From contig CALBPU010000189.1 of NCBI GenBank assembly GCA_937899395.1, positions 1-17,837 on the forward strand: 17,837 nt of DNA. The letters are read 5' to 3'. Position 1 is the stretch's first letter; every line of letters begins with the position of its first letter. Positions 1 through 8,560 of this stretch are shown here, one piece after another. Origin of the DNA: an uncultured Fretibacterium sp. GTDB taxonomy: Bacteria > Synergistota > Synergistia > Synergistales > Aminobacteriaceae. The notes below the pieces were generated by a model. It was not told the DNA's origin, did no database searches, and saw only the letters and a list, made by a program, of their open reading frames with translations. A program made the translations under genes and the position numbers.

Positions 1-2
1 CC

Positions 3-953
3 TTTAACGATTTTTGTGTTTATTGGCTCAATCATACTAACGATATTCGCAGTATCTCTACTAATGCAAAATACGAGGAAATTATCACAAGGATTTTATA
101 CCCTGTTTTCAAGGATAAAAAACTCAATGAGATTAATACGGACATAATCCAAAAATTCCTCGACAGCTTAAAAGTTAAAGGCCTCCAAGAAACAAGAGTG
201 TCAATGATTAGAGCCGTCATCACAATGATAACAGGTTATGCCGCAAATCATAATTTAATCGCAAGAAATCCCGGTTTGCTTGCTTACTCCGACAGACGTA
301 AACATAAAAATGTCAGTGTTCTTAATGATGATGAGATTAAAATTTTAATAGATCTCAGAGATAAAGAGAAATATGTCAGACTTATGCTCGTTACATTGTT
401 TTTAGGTTTGAGAATTGGTGAAGGATTAGGATTGAGCTGGAACAAAATTGACATGGAAAATAAAAACGTCGAAATTTCTCAGCAGATTATTTCCTATTAT
501 AAGGACGGAAAAACAATTCAATCTTTAGTTCCTTATACTAAAAACAAAAGCGTTCGAGTTCTCCCTATTCATGAAGCAGCTTTTAAGATTCTTGAAGAAC
601 AAAGAGAGCAATATATTCCTAACGAAAATAATCTCGTCTTCACTGAAGATAACGGGAACATGATCCTTTACGCTACATTTTATTATCAGTTCAACAAAAT
701 TATGAACAAACTCGGACGGCCTGATATTACGCCGCATAGCCTGAGACATACCGCTGCAACGACTTTGTTATATGAATCAAAAGATATTTTGTTGGTGAAG
801 GAAGTTTTGGGGCATAACTCAATTCGGACGACCGAAATTTATCCGACTATTTCATTGCGTGAAAGACAGGAAATCGCTATGACACTCGATAAATATTTTG
901 CACCGTATATTAAACACGTTTTCCCTGATTTTTACTTATGTATGGAGGCTTGA
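3..953 (+). CDS. Tyrosine recombinase/integrase, 5' end outside window (first of trio)
   Basis: The frame is open from base 3 and has no start codon of its own that must be used, so the gene begins upstream; a GTG at 198 would cut through the N-terminal domain and is unlikely to be the start. The visible part (about 316 residues) has a SAM-like core-binding domain, encoded by roughly 3-290, then a catalytic domain. The tyrosine-recombinase signature is complete: Arg codon at 411 (LGLRIGE), Lys in YTKNK near 540, HSLR at 735-746, LGH at 807-815 and the nucleophile Tyr at 840-842 (TTEIYP). It should cut and rejoin DNA through a 3'-phosphotyrosine link. It lies 6 bases before the second recombinase, and its catalytic domain closely resembles that of the third (both carry a LxLRxGEGxGLSW motif and an ISQQI strand). 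Family assignment is secure; the target site is unknown. Confidence 0.9.
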   Translation, partial: FNDFCVYWLNHTNDIRSISTNAKYEEIITRILYPVFKDKKLNEINTDIIQKFLDSLKVKGLQETRVSMIRAVITMITGYAANHNLIARNPGLLAYSDRRKHKNVSVLNDDEIKILIDLRDKEKYVRLMLVTLFLGLRIGEGLGLSWNKIDMENKNVEISQQIISYYKDGKTIQSLVPYTKNKSVRVLPIHEAAFKILEEQREQYIPNENNLVFTEDNGNMILYATFYYQFNKIMNKLGRPDITPHSLRHTAATTLLYESKDILLVKEVLGHNSIRTTEIYPTISLRERQEIAMTLDKYFAPYIKHVFPDFYLCMEA

Positions 954-959
954 ATAAAA

Positions 960-1853
960 ATGTTTCTGACCGTTTATATTACAGTTGCCGATTATTGGAA
1001 TTTGAAAAAGGACGAAATTTTAACTCCTTATAAAAATCATAAAATATATGAAACAATTATTAATAGACAAGTACTGCCTCAAATCGGAATGTTAAAAGTG
1101 TCTGAAGTAACTGAAACCGATATTGAAAAGCTCGTCAGAAATTTTTACGACAATGGCGGAAAAAAAAGTGCTGTAAAAATGATGTGTTCATTGCTGCGGA
1201 AAATTTTTCACATGGCCGCTATTGACAGACTTGTTAAAGACGAAATTTGCGACACGTTGAAACCAATTAAGGCTGATCCAACAGAGAAACGGGCTTTTAC
1301 TGTTGAACAAGAGACAGCATTGTTAATCTCGTTCCAGAAAACAAATTATCCGGAATTTTATACGCTTTTAATGCTCACGGGATTAAATTGCAAGGAACTT
1401 TCAGAATGTAAATTAAACGATTATTCAAGAGAGAATAAAACCTTAACCGTTACAAGGAAAATAAAAATTTTTAAGCCTGTAGATGAAACTCATAAAACTT
1501 TTACAAGGGTTATTCAACTCTCTGATATTGCTTGTGCGGTAATTGATAAGGCAATCGAAAAACGAAATTCAAACGACGACTTTATATTTGAACAAATGAA
1601 AGCGCGTGGCCATGAAAAAGATTACAAAAAAATTCGGAAGGGAACAGGGATTTTTGACTTTCAACTTAAAGACCTTTCGGCAAATTTCGGAGTTCATGCT
1701 TTGAGATTAAGAGAAAATCCGACAGTCCTTAAATATTATATGGGCTATTTATGGGAAGGCTCGGTGGATTCTTTTGCAACAGCTTCTCACAACAACGTTA
1801 AAGATATTCAAGCATGTGATGATTATTACAGGAGATTAAAAGACGATGAATAA
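960..1853 (+). CDS. Degenerate tyrosine recombinase, probably catalytically inactive (second of trio)
   Basis: This 297-residue protein has the recombinase fold pattern: an N-terminal SAM-like helical domain to about residue 105, then a catalytic-type domain. The active site is broken. The first Arg is replaced by Asn143 (LTGLNCKEL). The catalytic Lys position appears to be His, with Lys next to it. HALR (246-249) survives. About 8-9 residues are missing between HALR and the next box, LGH has become MGY (Tyr263), and the nucleophile position nine residues later is Phe272. The frame is nevertheless intact. ATG at 960 follows GGAGG at 944-948, and the 3' end overlaps the next gene by 8 bases, which suggests coupled translation with both neighbours. 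I infer a structural or DNA-binding partner of the flanking active recombinases. Recent decay is the alternative, though no stop or frameshift is seen. Confidence 0.82.
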   Translation: MFLTVYITVADYWNLKKDEILTPYKNHKIYETIINRQVLPQIGMLKVSEVTETDIEKLVRNFYDNGGKKSAVKMMCSLLRKIFHMAAIDRLVKDEICDTLKPIKADPTEKRAFTVEQETALLISFQKTNYPEFYTLLMLTGLNCKELSECKLNDYSRENKTLTVTRKIKIFKPVDETHKTFTRVIQLSDIACAVIDKAIEKRNSNDDFIFEQMKARGHEKDYKKIRKGTGIFDFQLKDLSANFGVHALRLRENPTVLKYYMGYLWEGSVDSFATASHNNVKDIQACDDYYRRLKDDE

Positions 1854-3036
1854 TTACGTTACAGCAGGCGGAAAAATTTACAAACTCCGTGAGAAAAAAA
1901 TACGTTCAAAAAGCGGCGCAACATATGGAAGCAATCATGTAAAAATTACGGTTGCTACGGATTATTATACGGGAAAACAAATTCAGCACGATTACACCGG
2001 CAAAACAAATTACGAAGTTCAAAAGAAAATTGACAGCTCAAAATGCTTAACTGATGGACAACTTAATTTAATTCCCAATAACATAACCGTAAATCAGCTT
2101 GTAAATGAATATCTGAATTATAAAAAAGGATTTGTTAATCAATATAGCGTAAATAGTACTTTAGGTATTTGTAGAAATTATATTTTCCCAACGATCGGCG
2201 ATATGCTCATCAAAAAAATTAAAAGCGATGATATATTCAAACTTCAAGCGGAAATTTTTAATGATACAAAAAGAATTTCTGTTCCGCCTAAAGTATTTTA
2301 TATTTTGAAGTGTGCTTTTAATTATGCCTGCAAAAAAGGTTATTTATCCTGTAATCCCTGTATCAAGGCTTATATTTATTCTTCAGCAAAACGTACCCAA
2401 TCTATTTTGAACAAAGAACAAATTTATAAACTTTTAGTTACGGAAAAAGACAGCATTTATTCAGGATTATTAGCAATAATTTTTTTGCTAGCTTTGAGAT
2501 TCGGTGAAGGCGTTGGGTTAAGTTGGGATCAAGTCGACTTTGAGAAAAAGATTATAGTAATTTCGCAGCAGATTGACGTAAAAAATAAACTTCAAAAATC
2601 TACAAAAACAGGTTTAGACCGCATAATAACTCCTCCTGAAATAGTTTTCAGATATTTAGAACGTCAAAAGGAAATTCAAGAACAACAAAAAATTAATAAT
2701 CCTTCATGGGATAATCCTGACAATTTCATTTTTACTAATTCAAAAGGAAAACATTTTAGAAGGAGTTCGGTTGAGGAATATTTCAGAAAAATAATGGACA
2801 ATACTTCAAATCCTTCTGTTGATATTCATAGTTTACGGAGGACTACCGCAACAATTTTAGCCGAAAATTTATCGCTTAACGCAGTACAATATTATTTGGG
2901 TCATTTAAGGCGACAAACTTCGGTAAGATATATATATCCTTCCGAGAAAGGTATCGAGCATTTGACAAAAATAATGGCCGAACATTTTGAAACACCTTTT
3001 AATAACGCCGGCCTTAAAGAGATTTATCCGTATTAA
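1846..3036 (+). CDS. Tyrosine recombinase/integrase with arm-type DNA-binding domain (third of trio)
   Basis: A complete 396-residue integrase. Residues about 25-65 look like an AP2-like arm-binding domain of the kind found in integrases of conjugative elements (VATDYYTGKQIQHDYTGKT). Residues about 85-180 form the SAM-like core-binding domain and about 190-380 the catalytic domain. The active site is complete: Arg218 in LALRFGE, Lys in STKTG, His328 and Arg331 in HSLR, His353 in LGH, and Tyr362 (spacing also allows Tyr364). ATG at 1846 overlaps the end of the preceding gene by 8 bases and is preceded by AGGAGA at 1830-1835, so the trio reads as one operon. No excisionase, relaxase or phage gene follows; the next gene has its own promoter. 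The mobile-element right end, if any, would lie close to the stop codon. Confidence 0.92.
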   Translation: MNNYVTAGGKIYKLREKKIRSKSGATYGSNHVKITVATDYYTGKQIQHDYTGKTNYEVQKKIDSSKCLTDGQLNLIPNNITVNQLVNEYLNYKKGFVNQYSVNSTLGICRNYIFPTIGDMLIKKIKSDDIFKLQAEIFNDTKRISVPPKVFYILKCAFNYACKKGYLSCNPCIKAYIYSSAKRTQSILNKEQIYKLLVTEKDSIYSGLLAIIFLLALRFGEGVGLSWDQVDFEKKIIVISQQIDVKNKLQKSTKTGLDRIITPPEIVFRYLERQKEIQEQQKINNPSWDNPDNFIFTNSKGKHFRRSSVEEYFRKIMDNTSNPSVDIHSLRRTTATILAENLSLNAVQYYLGHLRRQTSVRYIYPSEKGIEHLTKIMAEHFETPFNNAGLKEIYPY

Positions 3037-3038
3037 AA

Positions 3039-3068
3039 TTGACAAAAATAAAATATTTGTTATAGAAT
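3039..3068 (+). promoter_or_regulatory. Sigma-70-type promoter for the MFS/ATP-grasp/SpoIIE operon
   Basis: A perfect -35 box TTGACA at 3039-3044 is followed after 18 bases by TAGAAT at 3063-3068 (a TATAGA at 16 bases is an alternative). It starts 3 bases after the third recombinase stops and gives a 5' leader of roughly 35 bases before the TTG start at 3110. The spacer contains an imperfect AT-rich dyad (ACAAAAATA at 3042-3050 with TATTTGT at 3054-3060) that could be an operator or chance. Confidence 0.72.
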
Positions 3069-3109
3069 GAAATACAATTTTAGTTATGATAACAGTTAGG
3101 AGCATGTAA

Positions 3110-5026
3110 TTGTTTATATTAGATAATAAAACGAAAATAAGGTTGTATTTATTTTTAGGCTCAGTATTTGCGCTTGCCATAGTGTCAGCTTTTCTTGTGA
3201 TTTTGAATATAAACGAACCGACAGAATATACTGAAATTCCGTTTCAGGTGCTTTTAATTCTTACGGTTATGGCTTGCGTTGTTTTAGCTGTATTTTTTTT
3301 GAGAGGGCCGGTTTTTAGTATTGACGGAAAAATTAAACGCGTCAATATTAATGCAATGCTTTTAACTCTTTTGATTATTATTCAAACTTCATTTTTCTTT
3401 GAAATTCTTTCCATAAGAAATCAGATTCTAAATCATCAAAAATACACAAATATCCGAAAAACTATTAATATAGTTGAAAATTGCGACGTAAAAGATCTGA
3501 ACAGCACTTTATCGGAGCTTTGCAAAGACGAAATTTCAGAGATTGCTATAGTTGATAAAAACGGGATTATATCGTACTCGTCTGACGCAACAAAACAAGG
3601 CATGATGTCAGAGGTTTCAAAGTATTCTTATTCATTTGGAAAATCAACGGAGATTCGTTTTTTCATAAAATCTGATTATGTCAGGAATATTCTGCGCAGT
3701 ATTGTTCTTAACCTTTTGACAGTACTTGTTACTTCAATCTTTTTTTCTGTGGAAATTGTTTTGCTTATAATCAGGATAATTCTAAGAAACACGGAGGAAA
3801 AAGAATTAACACGCGAAAATAACAATCCTATGCCTTCATCTTTGTATTATATAAGGCAGATTTCTTTTATATTTTATTTTGTTTCAATGCTTTCATCAGC
3901 TTTTATTCCTGTTATGACAAAATCGCTGCATAATCCGTTTTCTTGGTTATCCGATACGGCTTCCGCAGGTTTGCCTCAATCAGCAGAAACACTTTTAACT
4001 TGTTCGGCTATTTTTTTGACGACACCAATTCTTGAAAAAAAAGGTTGGAAAATATCGTTTATGTCAGGTCTTTTAATGGTTGGAGCAGGCACGTTGCTTT
4101 CAGCTTTTTCAGTAAATATTGTAATGTTTATTTTAGCAAGAGCAGTTGTAGGGCTTGGATATGGTTTTTGCTGGATGACATTGCGTAATTTGTCTCTTTT
4201 GGGAAGAGATAACAGGGAAAGACTTTTAGGCTTTGCTCTGCTTAATACGGGGATTTATGCGGGCATAAATTGCGGTTCTTCTTTAGGTGCAATTCTTGCT
4301 GATATTTTCGGTTATCGTGCAGTATTTGCGATTTCTGCGGTACTGACGGTATTAACATCAATTTGTATAATAAAAATGGAAAATGCTTTGCTTCCCAGCA
4401 AAAAACCTGACGTAAATTCATCGTTAAATAACAAGGCAACAAAACAAAAAGGATTATTTACAGAAAATATAACTGCGGTTTTATTCGTAATTTTGATGAT
4501 AGCACCGGCGAGTATTTCAGCGTCATATTTGAAATATTATATGCCTTTGTATTTTACACAAATAGGCAGAAGTATTACAGATGTCGGAAGAGCACGATTA
4601 TTATACGGACTGGTGATTGTATATGCAGGGCCGTTTCTTTCAGGTTTTATTTCAAGTTTTAGCAAAAAAGCACTGAAAAATATTAATTTTACGTATAATA
4701 TTATGATAGCATTAAGTCTTTTCTTGCCCGGAATAGGGATAGGACTGTTGCTTCCGTTTTTAGGAGCAGCGCTTCTCGGTACTGCGGACAGTTTCGGATT
4801 TGGAGTACAGAACAATTATTTTCTTGCATTGCCTTCCATAAAAAGAATGGGTGCTTCAAGGTCGTTATCTGTACTTTCATTTATAAAAAAGATGTTGGAA
4901 ATGATTGGACCTATGATATTTGCTTTTGCTATTAGTGCAGGTTTTCAACAGGGAATAATGTATTTATCAATCAGTTTCGCTATAATGGCAATATTATTTA
5001 TGTTGTTTAGTTTCGGTAAAAATTAA
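3110..5026 (+). CDS. MFS transporter with N-terminal membrane-anchored sensor-like domain
   Basis: This 638-residue membrane protein is well beyond the usual 390-450 residues of an MFS carrier. Three hydrophobic helices (about 12-32, 44-66, 78-99) come first. A soluble segment of about 95 residues follows, carrying IAIVDKNGIISYSSD at about 145-159, a Cache/PAS-like strand pattern, and then a fourth helix at about 198-222. Residues from about 250 to the end form a standard 12-helix MFS core, with a motif-A-like loop after its second helix (PILEKKGWK) and RAVVGLGYG. The substrate is unknown. The TTG start at 3110 is chosen because AGGAG at 3098-3102 is well spaced, while the ATG at 3104 runs straight into a stop. 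It is first in an operon with an ATP-grasp ligase (15 bases downstream) and a SpoIIE phosphatase, which suggests export or uptake of the ligase product under the same sensory control. Confidence 0.86.
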   Translation: MFILDNKTKIRLYLFLGSVFALAIVSAFLVILNINEPTEYTEIPFQVLLILTVMACVVLAVFFLRGPVFSIDGKIKRVNINAMLLTLLIIIQTSFFFEILSIRNQILNHQKYTNIRKTINIVENCDVKDLNSTLSELCKDEISEIAIVDKNGIISYSSDATKQGMMSEVSKYSYSFGKSTEIRFFIKSDYVRNILRSIVLNLLTVLVTSIFFSVEIVLLIIRIILRNTEEKELTRENNNPMPSSLYYIRQISFIFYFVSMLSSAFIPVMTKSLHNPFSWLSDTASAGLPQSAETLLTCSAIFLTTPILEKKGWKISFMSGLLMVGAGTLLSAFSVNIVMFILARAVVGLGYGFCWMTLRNLSLLGRDNRERLLGFALLNTGIYAGINCGSSLGAILADIFGYRAVFAISAVLTVLTSICIIKMENALLPSKKPDVNSSLNNKATKQKGLFTENITAVLFVILMIAPASISASYLKYYMPLYFTQIGRSITDVGRARLLYGLVIVYAGPFLSGFISSFSKKALKNINFTYNIMIALSLFLPGIGIGLLLPFLGAALLGTADSFGFGVQNNYFLALPSIKRMGASRSLSVLSFIKKMLEMIGPMIFAFAISAGFQQGIMYLSISFAIMAILFMLFSFGKN

Positions 5027-5041
5027 GGAGGACAATAATAT

Positions 5042-5968
5042 ATGGTCGTAAGTGTTGTTTACGGAGGCAAAGAAGAGGGCAACGCATCTGCTCATAATGC
5101 CAAAGATATAGCAGAGGCTCTTATTTCAAGAGGCTACGATGTTCATTTAATGGAATTTGGTGATAATATCATAAGCAAACTGAAAGAAATCAGAACCGAT
5201 GTTGTTTATGTGTGTGTTCAAGGAAAAGGATACGGCGACGGAACTTTTCAGGCAATGCTTGAACATGAGAAAATACCTTTTACAGGAAGCGGTATGAGAG
5301 CAGCTTGTCTCATCAACGACAAAATTTTATGCAAATTGTTATTTGACCGTTTTGGAATAAGCACCCCGAAATGGGATATTCTAAGCAAAAAACAATTCTT
5401 AGAAGGGAATTATCATTTTGAGGATTTCGGATTTCCGTTTGTTGCAAAAGCTCCCACTCAAGGCGGAAGCAACGGAATCGAAATCATACGCAGCATTGAT
5501 GATATTTCACGTATCGAAAATGTTTTTGGCTTTGATGATCCTATTATGATTGAACGTTTTATCATAGGAGATTATTGTACCGTAGGATTTTACGAAAGAA
5601 ACGGGCAAATTGTTGCTCTTCCTGTTGTCCAATTCCTATATCCTGCAAAAGAGGACAAAATTTTCATTACAGGACAAGCCGGAAAACACACGGTCATAAA
5701 ATGCGATTTTCCTTCGGAACTTGAGGAGAGTATTTTGCGTACAGCTAAGAATGTTTTTAATGTAACAGGAGCAAAAGGTCTTGCAAGAGTAGATTTTATG
5801 ATAGATGAAAAAAATCATACTCCTTACGTTTTGGAAATTAATGCAGTTCCGAGTCTCAGACGAACAAGTTCTGTGTCGCAAGGAGCCGCTACTATGCCCC
5901 AAGAGGCAGCATTTGCAGGTATACATTACGAAGATATGATTGAAGATATATTGAAATCAGCATTTTGA
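5042..5968 (+). CDS. D-Ala-D-Ala-ligase-like ATP-grasp enzyme (atypical)
   Basis: A 308-residue ATP-grasp ligase of the Ddl family: N-terminal VVYGG (5-9), IPFTGSGMRA (78-87), the ATP-binding FVAKAP with Lys136, a glycine loop GGSNGI (141-146), and metal ligands Asp251, Glu265 and Asn267 in the VDF and LEINAVP segments. It departs from housekeeping Ddl. The HGxxGEDG motif reads QGKGYGDG, the GxExTV motif reads GDYCTV, the Lys-Tyr omega loop for the D-Ala substrate is not recognisable, and the C-terminal loop is longer (residues 270-290). It lies beside a transporter and signalling genes, not in a cell-wall cluster. I therefore infer a dipeptide or amino-acid ligase with a different substrate. 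It could still make D-Ala-D-Ala. ATG at 5042 follows AAGGAGGA at 5025-5032, which overlaps the previous stop codon. Confidence 0.85.
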   Translation: MVVSVVYGGKEEGNASAHNAKDIAEALISRGYDVHLMEFGDNIISKLKEIRTDVVYVCVQGKGYGDGTFQAMLEHEKIPFTGSGMRAACLINDKILCKLLFDRFGISTPKWDILSKKQFLEGNYHFEDFGFPFVAKAPTQGGSNGIEIIRSIDDISRIENVFGFDDPIMIERFIIGDYCTVGFYERNGQIVALPVVQFLYPAKEDKIFITGQAGKHTVIKCDFPSELEESILRTAKNVFNVTGAKGLARVDFMIDEKNHTPYVLEINAVPSLRRTSSVSQGAATMPQEAAFAGIHYEDMIEDILKSAF

Positions 5969-5989
5969 AAGTAATGGAGGATTGTATTA

Positions 5990-8101
5990 ATGTTTAGGAA
6001 TATGAAAATTAGCGTCAAAATACTTCTTGTCATCATAATTATGTCATTAGGATCGTTGTTGTTTCTTTTCGGGGCATCATATTATTTTATGAATAACATG
6101 GTTGACGAGTTTGAACAAACTAATATTACGCTTGGCTTAAATTCTTCGGAGATTTCAAAAAATGCGTTGCTGGCACAAGCAGAAGATTATCTTTCAAGAC
6201 TTGTTGAAAAACAGGCTCAGGCTGCAAATGAAAGTTTCTATGCCGTAAACAGGATTGTTACACAATCTGCTCAATATACTCAGAGCTTATACAAAAACAA
6301 CAGTAATTTTATCGGGAAAAAAATGCCCAGACCTGATGAAACGATACTTGGTGTTGCGTGTTCAAAGTATTTTCTTGTAAAAGGTGTTATAGAAACTCCT
6401 GAGATTACAAAAGAAGTTAATATTTTGTCAAACTGCGAATATATGTTCGCACCGTTTTTGGCAAATAATAATATGCTTGACAATATTTATATCGGAACTG
6501 AAAGCGGCATTTCCTATCGTTTTTCAAGAGGTAACAGTTATAATCCGGATTATGACCCAAGAAAACGAGATTGGTATAAAGCAGCTATGGAAGCTCCTGA
6601 TAAATTGGTATGGCTGCCTACATATATAGATTCTTACGGCCATGTCTGTATTACAGCCGCAATGACTTATCGAGACAGCTCTGGAAAAATTATGGGCGTA
6701 GTTGCTTCCGATGTTTATCTTACAAGAATAATTGATGATATTATGAAACTTAAAATCGGTGAAACGGGTTCCTGCTTTGTTCTTGATTCCGATTTGAATT
6801 TCATAGCACATCAAGAAATGAATAACTCGGAATTTAAGTCAGATTTAAGGGAACATATCAGTGATGTTGATTTTATAAAGCTTCTTAAAACTGCTAATGT
6901 CGGAATCGCTGAAACGTCATACGAAGGCCAGAACAGTTATATTGCATTTTCAAAATTAAATGAAACAGGCTGGATATTTTGCGCAAGTGTTGAGACACAG
7001 GAAGTTATAGCTCCTGCTGTAAAAGCAAAGGCCGAAAGTGATGAGCTTACGGAAATTTCACAACAGCAAATGCAAAAATGGCTTTTTAGTATTTTCAGGT
7101 TATTTATGATATTTTTTGCAGTAATAGGAATTATAGTTATAATGCTTTCTTTTGCAGTATCAGGAACAATCACCCGTCCTATTGAAGAACTTGCAGTCAG
7201 TGTACATGAAGTCGGAGAAGGTAATTTCGACAAAAAAATAGTTGTAAAATCAAGTGATGAAGTCGGACAACTGGCAACTCGTTTCAACGAAATGCAGGAT
7301 AACCTCAGAGATTATCTTGAGAACATAAAGAGAGTAACAGCGGAAAAAGAGAGAATTGGTGCAGAACTTTCCGTCGCAACACAAATTCAAGCGGATATGC
7401 TGCCGAGAATTTTCCCGCCGTTCCCTGATCGTAAAGAATTTGATATTTATGCAACAATGACACCTGCAAAAGAAGTTGGCGGAGATTTTTATGATATGTT
7501 CCTTGTTGATGATAATCATTTAGCACTCGTAATAGCAGATGTTTCCGGAAAAGGTGTTCCTGCTGCACTTTTCATGGTTATTGCAAAAACTTTAATTAAG
7601 GATCGCGCACAAATGGGAGTTTCACCTTCTGAAGTTCTCTCTCTTGTAAATGAGCAACTGTGTGAAGGAAACGAGGCAGAGCTTTTTGTTACAGTATGGC
7701 TTGCGATTATCGAGATTTCTACAGGTAAGGGTTTAGCTGTCAATGCAGGTCATGAACACCCTGCTCTCAAGCACAAAGACGGTCAATGGGAACTTGTTCA
7801 ATATAAACATTCTCCTGCTGTAGCTACGATGGAGGGAATGAAATTCAAACAGCATGAATTTACACTTAATCCCGGAGATTATCTGTATGTCTATACTGAC
7901 GGTGTAACAGAAGCTACAAATGCAAAAAATGAGCTTTTCGGGAATGACAGGCTGCTTGCTTCCCTAAACAGAGAACCGAATGCAACACCCAATAAGCTGC
8001 TGAAAAATGTTAAGGAAGACATAGATTCTTTTGTGGCAGATGCTCCTCAGTTTGATGATATTACAATGATGGGTATTGCATGGTATGGCCGAACATTTTA
8101 A
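5990..8101 (+). CDS. Cache-HAMP-SpoIIE/PP2C serine phosphatase (RsbU-like sensor)
   Basis: This 703-residue membrane phosphatase has one helix at about 8-32, a large extracytoplasmic double-Cache region (about 35-360, with the typical YDPRKRDWYKAA motif), a second helix at about 367-389, a HAMP domain (about 390-445, from TRPIEEL), a short coiled coil, and a SpoIIE/PP2C catalytic domain (about 475-700). Catalytic metal ligands are visible: Asp499 and Asp502 in VGGDFYD, Asp in ADVSGKG, AGHEHP, YTDGVTEA and QFDDITMM. In this family the phosphatase dephosphorylates STAS-domain anti-sigma antagonists when its sensor is engaged. The likely substrate is the STAS protein encoded on the opposite strand at 8561-9772. 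ATG at 5990 follows GGAGG at 5976-5980. The gene converges with the RsbW-like gene, with only 25 bases between the two stop codons. Confidence 0.93.
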   Translation: MFRNMKISVKILLVIIIMSLGSLLFLFGASYYFMNNMVDEFEQTNITLGLNSSEISKNALLAQAEDYLSRLVEKQAQAANESFYAVNRIVTQSAQYTQSLYKNNSNFIGKKMPRPDETILGVACSKYFLVKGVIETPEITKEVNILSNCEYMFAPFLANNNMLDNIYIGTESGISYRFSRGNSYNPDYDPRKRDWYKAAMEAPDKLVWLPTYIDSYGHVCITAAMTYRDSSGKIMGVVASDVYLTRIIDDIMKLKIGETGSCFVLDSDLNFIAHQEMNNSEFKSDLREHISDVDFIKLLKTANVGIAETSYEGQNSYIAFSKLNETGWIFCASVETQEVIAPAVKAKAESDELTEISQQQMQKWLFSIFRLFMIFFAVIGIIVIMLSFAVSGTITRPIEELAVSVHEVGEGNFDKKIVVKSSDEVGQLATRFNEMQDNLRDYLENIKRVTAEKERIGAELSVATQIQADMLPRIFPPFPDRKEFDIYATMTPAKEVGGDFYDMFLVDDNHLALVIADVSGKGVPAALFMVIAKTLIKDRAQMGVSPSEVLSLVNEQLCEGNEAELFVTVWLAIIEISTGKGLAVNAGHEHPALKHKDGQWELVQYKHSPAVATMEGMKFKQHEFTLNPGDYLYVYTDGVTEATNAKNELFGNDRLLASLNREPNATPNKLLKNVKEDIDSFVADAPQFDDITMMGIAWYGRTF

Positions 8102-8126
8102 TAATGCCTGCCTCAAAAATTTTGAT

Positions 8127-8537
8127 TTATATTAAAGTTTTTTTGATGGTCAAAATATTTTTGCCGTCTTTGTAATCATATATAACATTGTCCATCGTTT
8201 TTTTCACGAGATAAATTCCAAGTCCTCCGATTTGACGCTCTTCTGCTGAAAGTGTTACATCGGGGTCTTTTCTTGCTAACGGGTCATAAGGTTTTCCGCC
8301 GTCAATGAACGTTATTATAACTGCTGAAGGCTCTTCAACAAATTCAACTCTGACTGTTGCAGAGCCTGTCTCAGGTTTATAAGCATAGTGCGCAATGTTC
8401 ACAAATAATTCTTCAACTGCAACGTCAAGCTGCATTTGAATCTTCGGTGAACAATCATGAACTTCTAACTGTTCATCTATAAATGATAAAACCTCATCAA
8501 GATTTTCAATTTTTGCTTCGATAGTTAATTCTTTCAT
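8127..8537 (-). CDS. RsbW/SpoIIAB-like anti-sigma factor histidine-kinase-fold ATPase
   Basis: A 136-residue stand-alone HATPase_c domain, the usual length for this family. The N box is at 40-52 (EELFVNIAHYA, with Glu42/43 and Asn47), the G1 box at 78-86 (FIDGGKPYDP, Asp79 contacting adenine), and the G2 box at 103-110 (IGGLGIYLV). Family members phosphorylate a Ser in a STAS antagonist and often bind a sigma factor. It is last in a minus-strand operon, 23 bases after the STAS-fusion gene, and faces the SpoIIE phosphatase gene. No sigma factor lies in the window, so the regulated target is unknown. The ATG at 8537 has only a GGGGGA-type ribosome site about nine bases upstream, but no better in-frame start exists. 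Confidence 0.93.
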   Translation of the reverse strand: MKELTIEAKIENLDEVLSFIDEQLEVHDCSPKIQMQLDVAVEELFVNIAHYAYKPETGSATVRVEFVEEPSAVIITFIDGGKPYDPLARKDPDVTLSAEERQIGGLGIYLVKKTMDNVIYDYKDGKNILTIKKTLI

Positions 8538-8560
8538 GACATTTTTTCCCCCGAAATATT

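Noticed and set aside
198..953. GTG at 198 as the start of the first recombinase.
   Set aside because: The same frame is open back to base 3 and encodes a good core-binding domain (FNDFCVYWLN and onwards), so the gene starts outside the window.
5042..5968. Naming the ATP-grasp gene ddl.
   Set aside because: Several substrate-binding motifs of D-Ala-D-Ala ligase are altered and the context is not cell-wall synthesis, so the symbol would overstate what is visible.
8102..8126. Bidirectional terminator between the converging operons.
   Set aside because: Only an AT-rich palindrome (TCAAAAATTTTGA) with almost no loop is present, so a stable hairpin is unlikely.
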